From positions 846,849 to 868,999 of the forward strand of contig NW_014577289.1 in the NCBI RefSeq assembly GCF_000485595.1: a stretch of 22,151 bases of DNA, in the 5' to 3' direction. Positions 20,801 to 22,151 of the stretch are shown piece by piece. The translations under genes were made by a program, and so were the position numbers. Position 1 is the first letter of the stretch. Every line of letters begins with the position of its first letter. Below the pieces are notes generated by a model. The model was not told the origin of the DNA, made no database searches, and saw only the letters and a list, made by a program, of their open reading frames with translations. The DNA comes from Priapulus caudatus. Lineage: Eukaryota > Priapulida > Priapulimorpha > Priapulimorphida > Priapulidae.

Positions 20801-22151
20801 AGACTCCCTAGACTCGTTAGGGTTAGGGTTAGGGTTAGGGTTAGGGTTAGGGTAGTGGTTAGGGTTAGGGTTAGAGTTAGGGTTAGGGTTAGGGTTTTTA
20901 AACCTGGGGTTGTCAAATAGGAATGGGCCTGGCTATTATGTTTACTAATACTATTTAAATGTTATCTCACCGATGGAAAGTGATCTTTGCTGATTTCGAC
21001 TCCTTAGATCTAACCACATCACAGTTGTATGCAATACAAGACAGTGGCATGATATATCGATGGATAGAATATGAAATGTCGCACCCTATATGGACATCGT
21101 AATATGCACAAAAGCACTCTTCTCAGTCGTCGCACTGTTCTCACTCTTCTCATAAATGCTGTAACTATCACGTGATAATGGCAAACATGAGAACATCACA
21201 TTGGTGCGTCAAGATGGATACGGGAAGTTGACGATTCCAGGGCTAGACTAGTACCGACCTTCACTCCGCCAACTATCGTTGGCTACACTGAAGTAAGTTA
21301 CGCTAGCGTGTGGAACTCTCCACCGCGCCGCAGTCTAGCTGACTCAGCCGAGCGATTTTTAAAAAAACTACTGGAAAATGATGTGTACATGGACTCGTTG
21401 CGCCATCTATGGGTCGCGATAACTGCGAAATTAATGTCAGGGCATGAACCAGCGAAAACAAGAAAATATTTTTCTACATGAAAAGGACGCGCGCCGAGCC
21501 GGAAACCAACAATAACGACCATTTGGATTTATGGTCGCCCTACGTGCATACTCGAAAGGCTTCTGGAATGCCCACAACTGCTCAATTGACCGATTACACC
21601 GCTTTATCCTCTACCCATAGGGCACTGTCAGAATTTTTTTTTCAACAGGGCAGCGATTTCGATCAAAAGGGCCCGCGAGGCGGCGCTGTTCGCGCTTCGC
21701 GCGGATATCCGGCTGCAGATCGTCTAGATGGCCATTTTCATTTTGGCCAAAAAGTGGGCGTGGCTCGAAAGTAGGTCGACTGGCGTACTCCAAAATAGGA
21801 CGTTCAGATCTCTCCCATAGGAGTAACAACTGTATGAAATTTGAAATATGTGGGTCAAACGGTTCTTGAATTATAATTGACCGTAGGCAGACACTGAAAT
21901 GCATAGTGAAATTACTAAAATCTACCTAATTTGCATAATTTAAAAAATAAAATCAAAACCCGTGTGATGTGTTTTGGGGCCAGTCCTTATTCATTCACAT
22001 ACCAGAAATGAGCAAAATCCGTTGAACCTGAACTGACTTATGGCCATTTCCATTTTTGCCAAAAAGTGGACGTGGCTCGAAAGTAGGTCGACTGGCGTGC
22101 TCCAAAATAGGACGTTCAAACCTCTCCCATAGGAGTAACAACTATATGCAA
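20801..22151 (+). repeat. Large repeat unit, copy 2, cut by the window end
   Basis: Same landmark order as copy 1. The second internal sub-repeat (22042-22151) resembles 21730-21840: GGCCATTTcCATTTT, AAAAAGTGG, CGTGGCTCGAAAGTAGG and CTCCCATAGGAGTAACAACT recur at about 312 bases spacing. The hairpin tail expected from copy 1 would lie just beyond the window. Confidence 0.9.
20815..20896 (+). repeat. Interstitial telomere-like (TTAGGG)n, second tract
   Basis: About a dozen TTAGGG units with single-base variants, same orientation as the first tract and preceded by the same CTCCCTAGACTCG spacer. The Leu/Thr and Arg/Val repeat frames here are hexamer translations. Confidence 0.96.

Noticed and set aside
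20587-20920. Leu/Thr repeat and Arg/Val repeat proteins
   Set aside because: They are TTAGGG hexamer translations on opposite strands.

Overview
This is non-coding-rich nuclear DNA from an animal, most likely a non-vertebrate metazoan. Three things support that: one intron-flanked exon of a C-terminal Src kinase (Csk) gene with textbook GT/AG splice sites, interstitial (TTAGGG)n tracts (the telomere motif of most animals, not of insects or nematodes), and abundant GT/CA and TA microsatellites, short inverted-repeat elements and tandem arrays. No operons, ribosome-binding sites, phage genes, CRISPR arrays or rRNA/tRNA genes were seen. I cannot name the species.

Layout. 1-3864: mostly unique DNA with a degenerate CAT/CAC tract (1204-1344), two weak 'ATG to splice donor' mini-ORFs and a TATA-rich promoter-like stretch near 3128-3157. 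3865-5878: a GT tract, a 431-bp element with terminal inverted repeats (4021-4451), a TATA-bearing inverted repeat (4688-4763), and a noisy array of about 11 units (5209-5878) in which each unit carries a TATAAAA box and the longer units also carry a CCCGCTT/AAGCGGG palindrome. 5879-8482: no gene seen; a possible MITE at 7191-7672. 8483-9786: a 1.1-kb foldback-like element built from iterated GGGATGTATCAGGGAT motifs, lying between two TG microsatellites and containing a smaller inverted repeat. 10128-10183: a perfect 20-bp hairpin. 11321-11407: the Csk exon (minus strand), the only confidently coding sequence; its neighbours were not found by eye, so it appears to lie between long introns. 12300-13201: a repeat ending in a GGAC-rich hairpin tail, then an AT-rich stretch ending in AATAAA and (TAA)n. 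14575-14679: a CG/CA tract. 15221-15298: an imperfect 29-bp hairpin. 17370-22151: TA-rich DNA followed by two copies of a large repeat unit, each headed by TTAGGG repeats, about 3 kb apart; the second copy runs off the window.

The two large copies, and the units of the 5.2-5.9 kb array, differ largely by small indels scattered throughout. That pattern looks like uncorrected long-read sequence or a poorly resolved assembly, so open frames inside them should not be trusted. Apart from the Csk exon no gene can be named, and I found no evidence for an organised multi-gene system. The most notable material is the repeat architecture.
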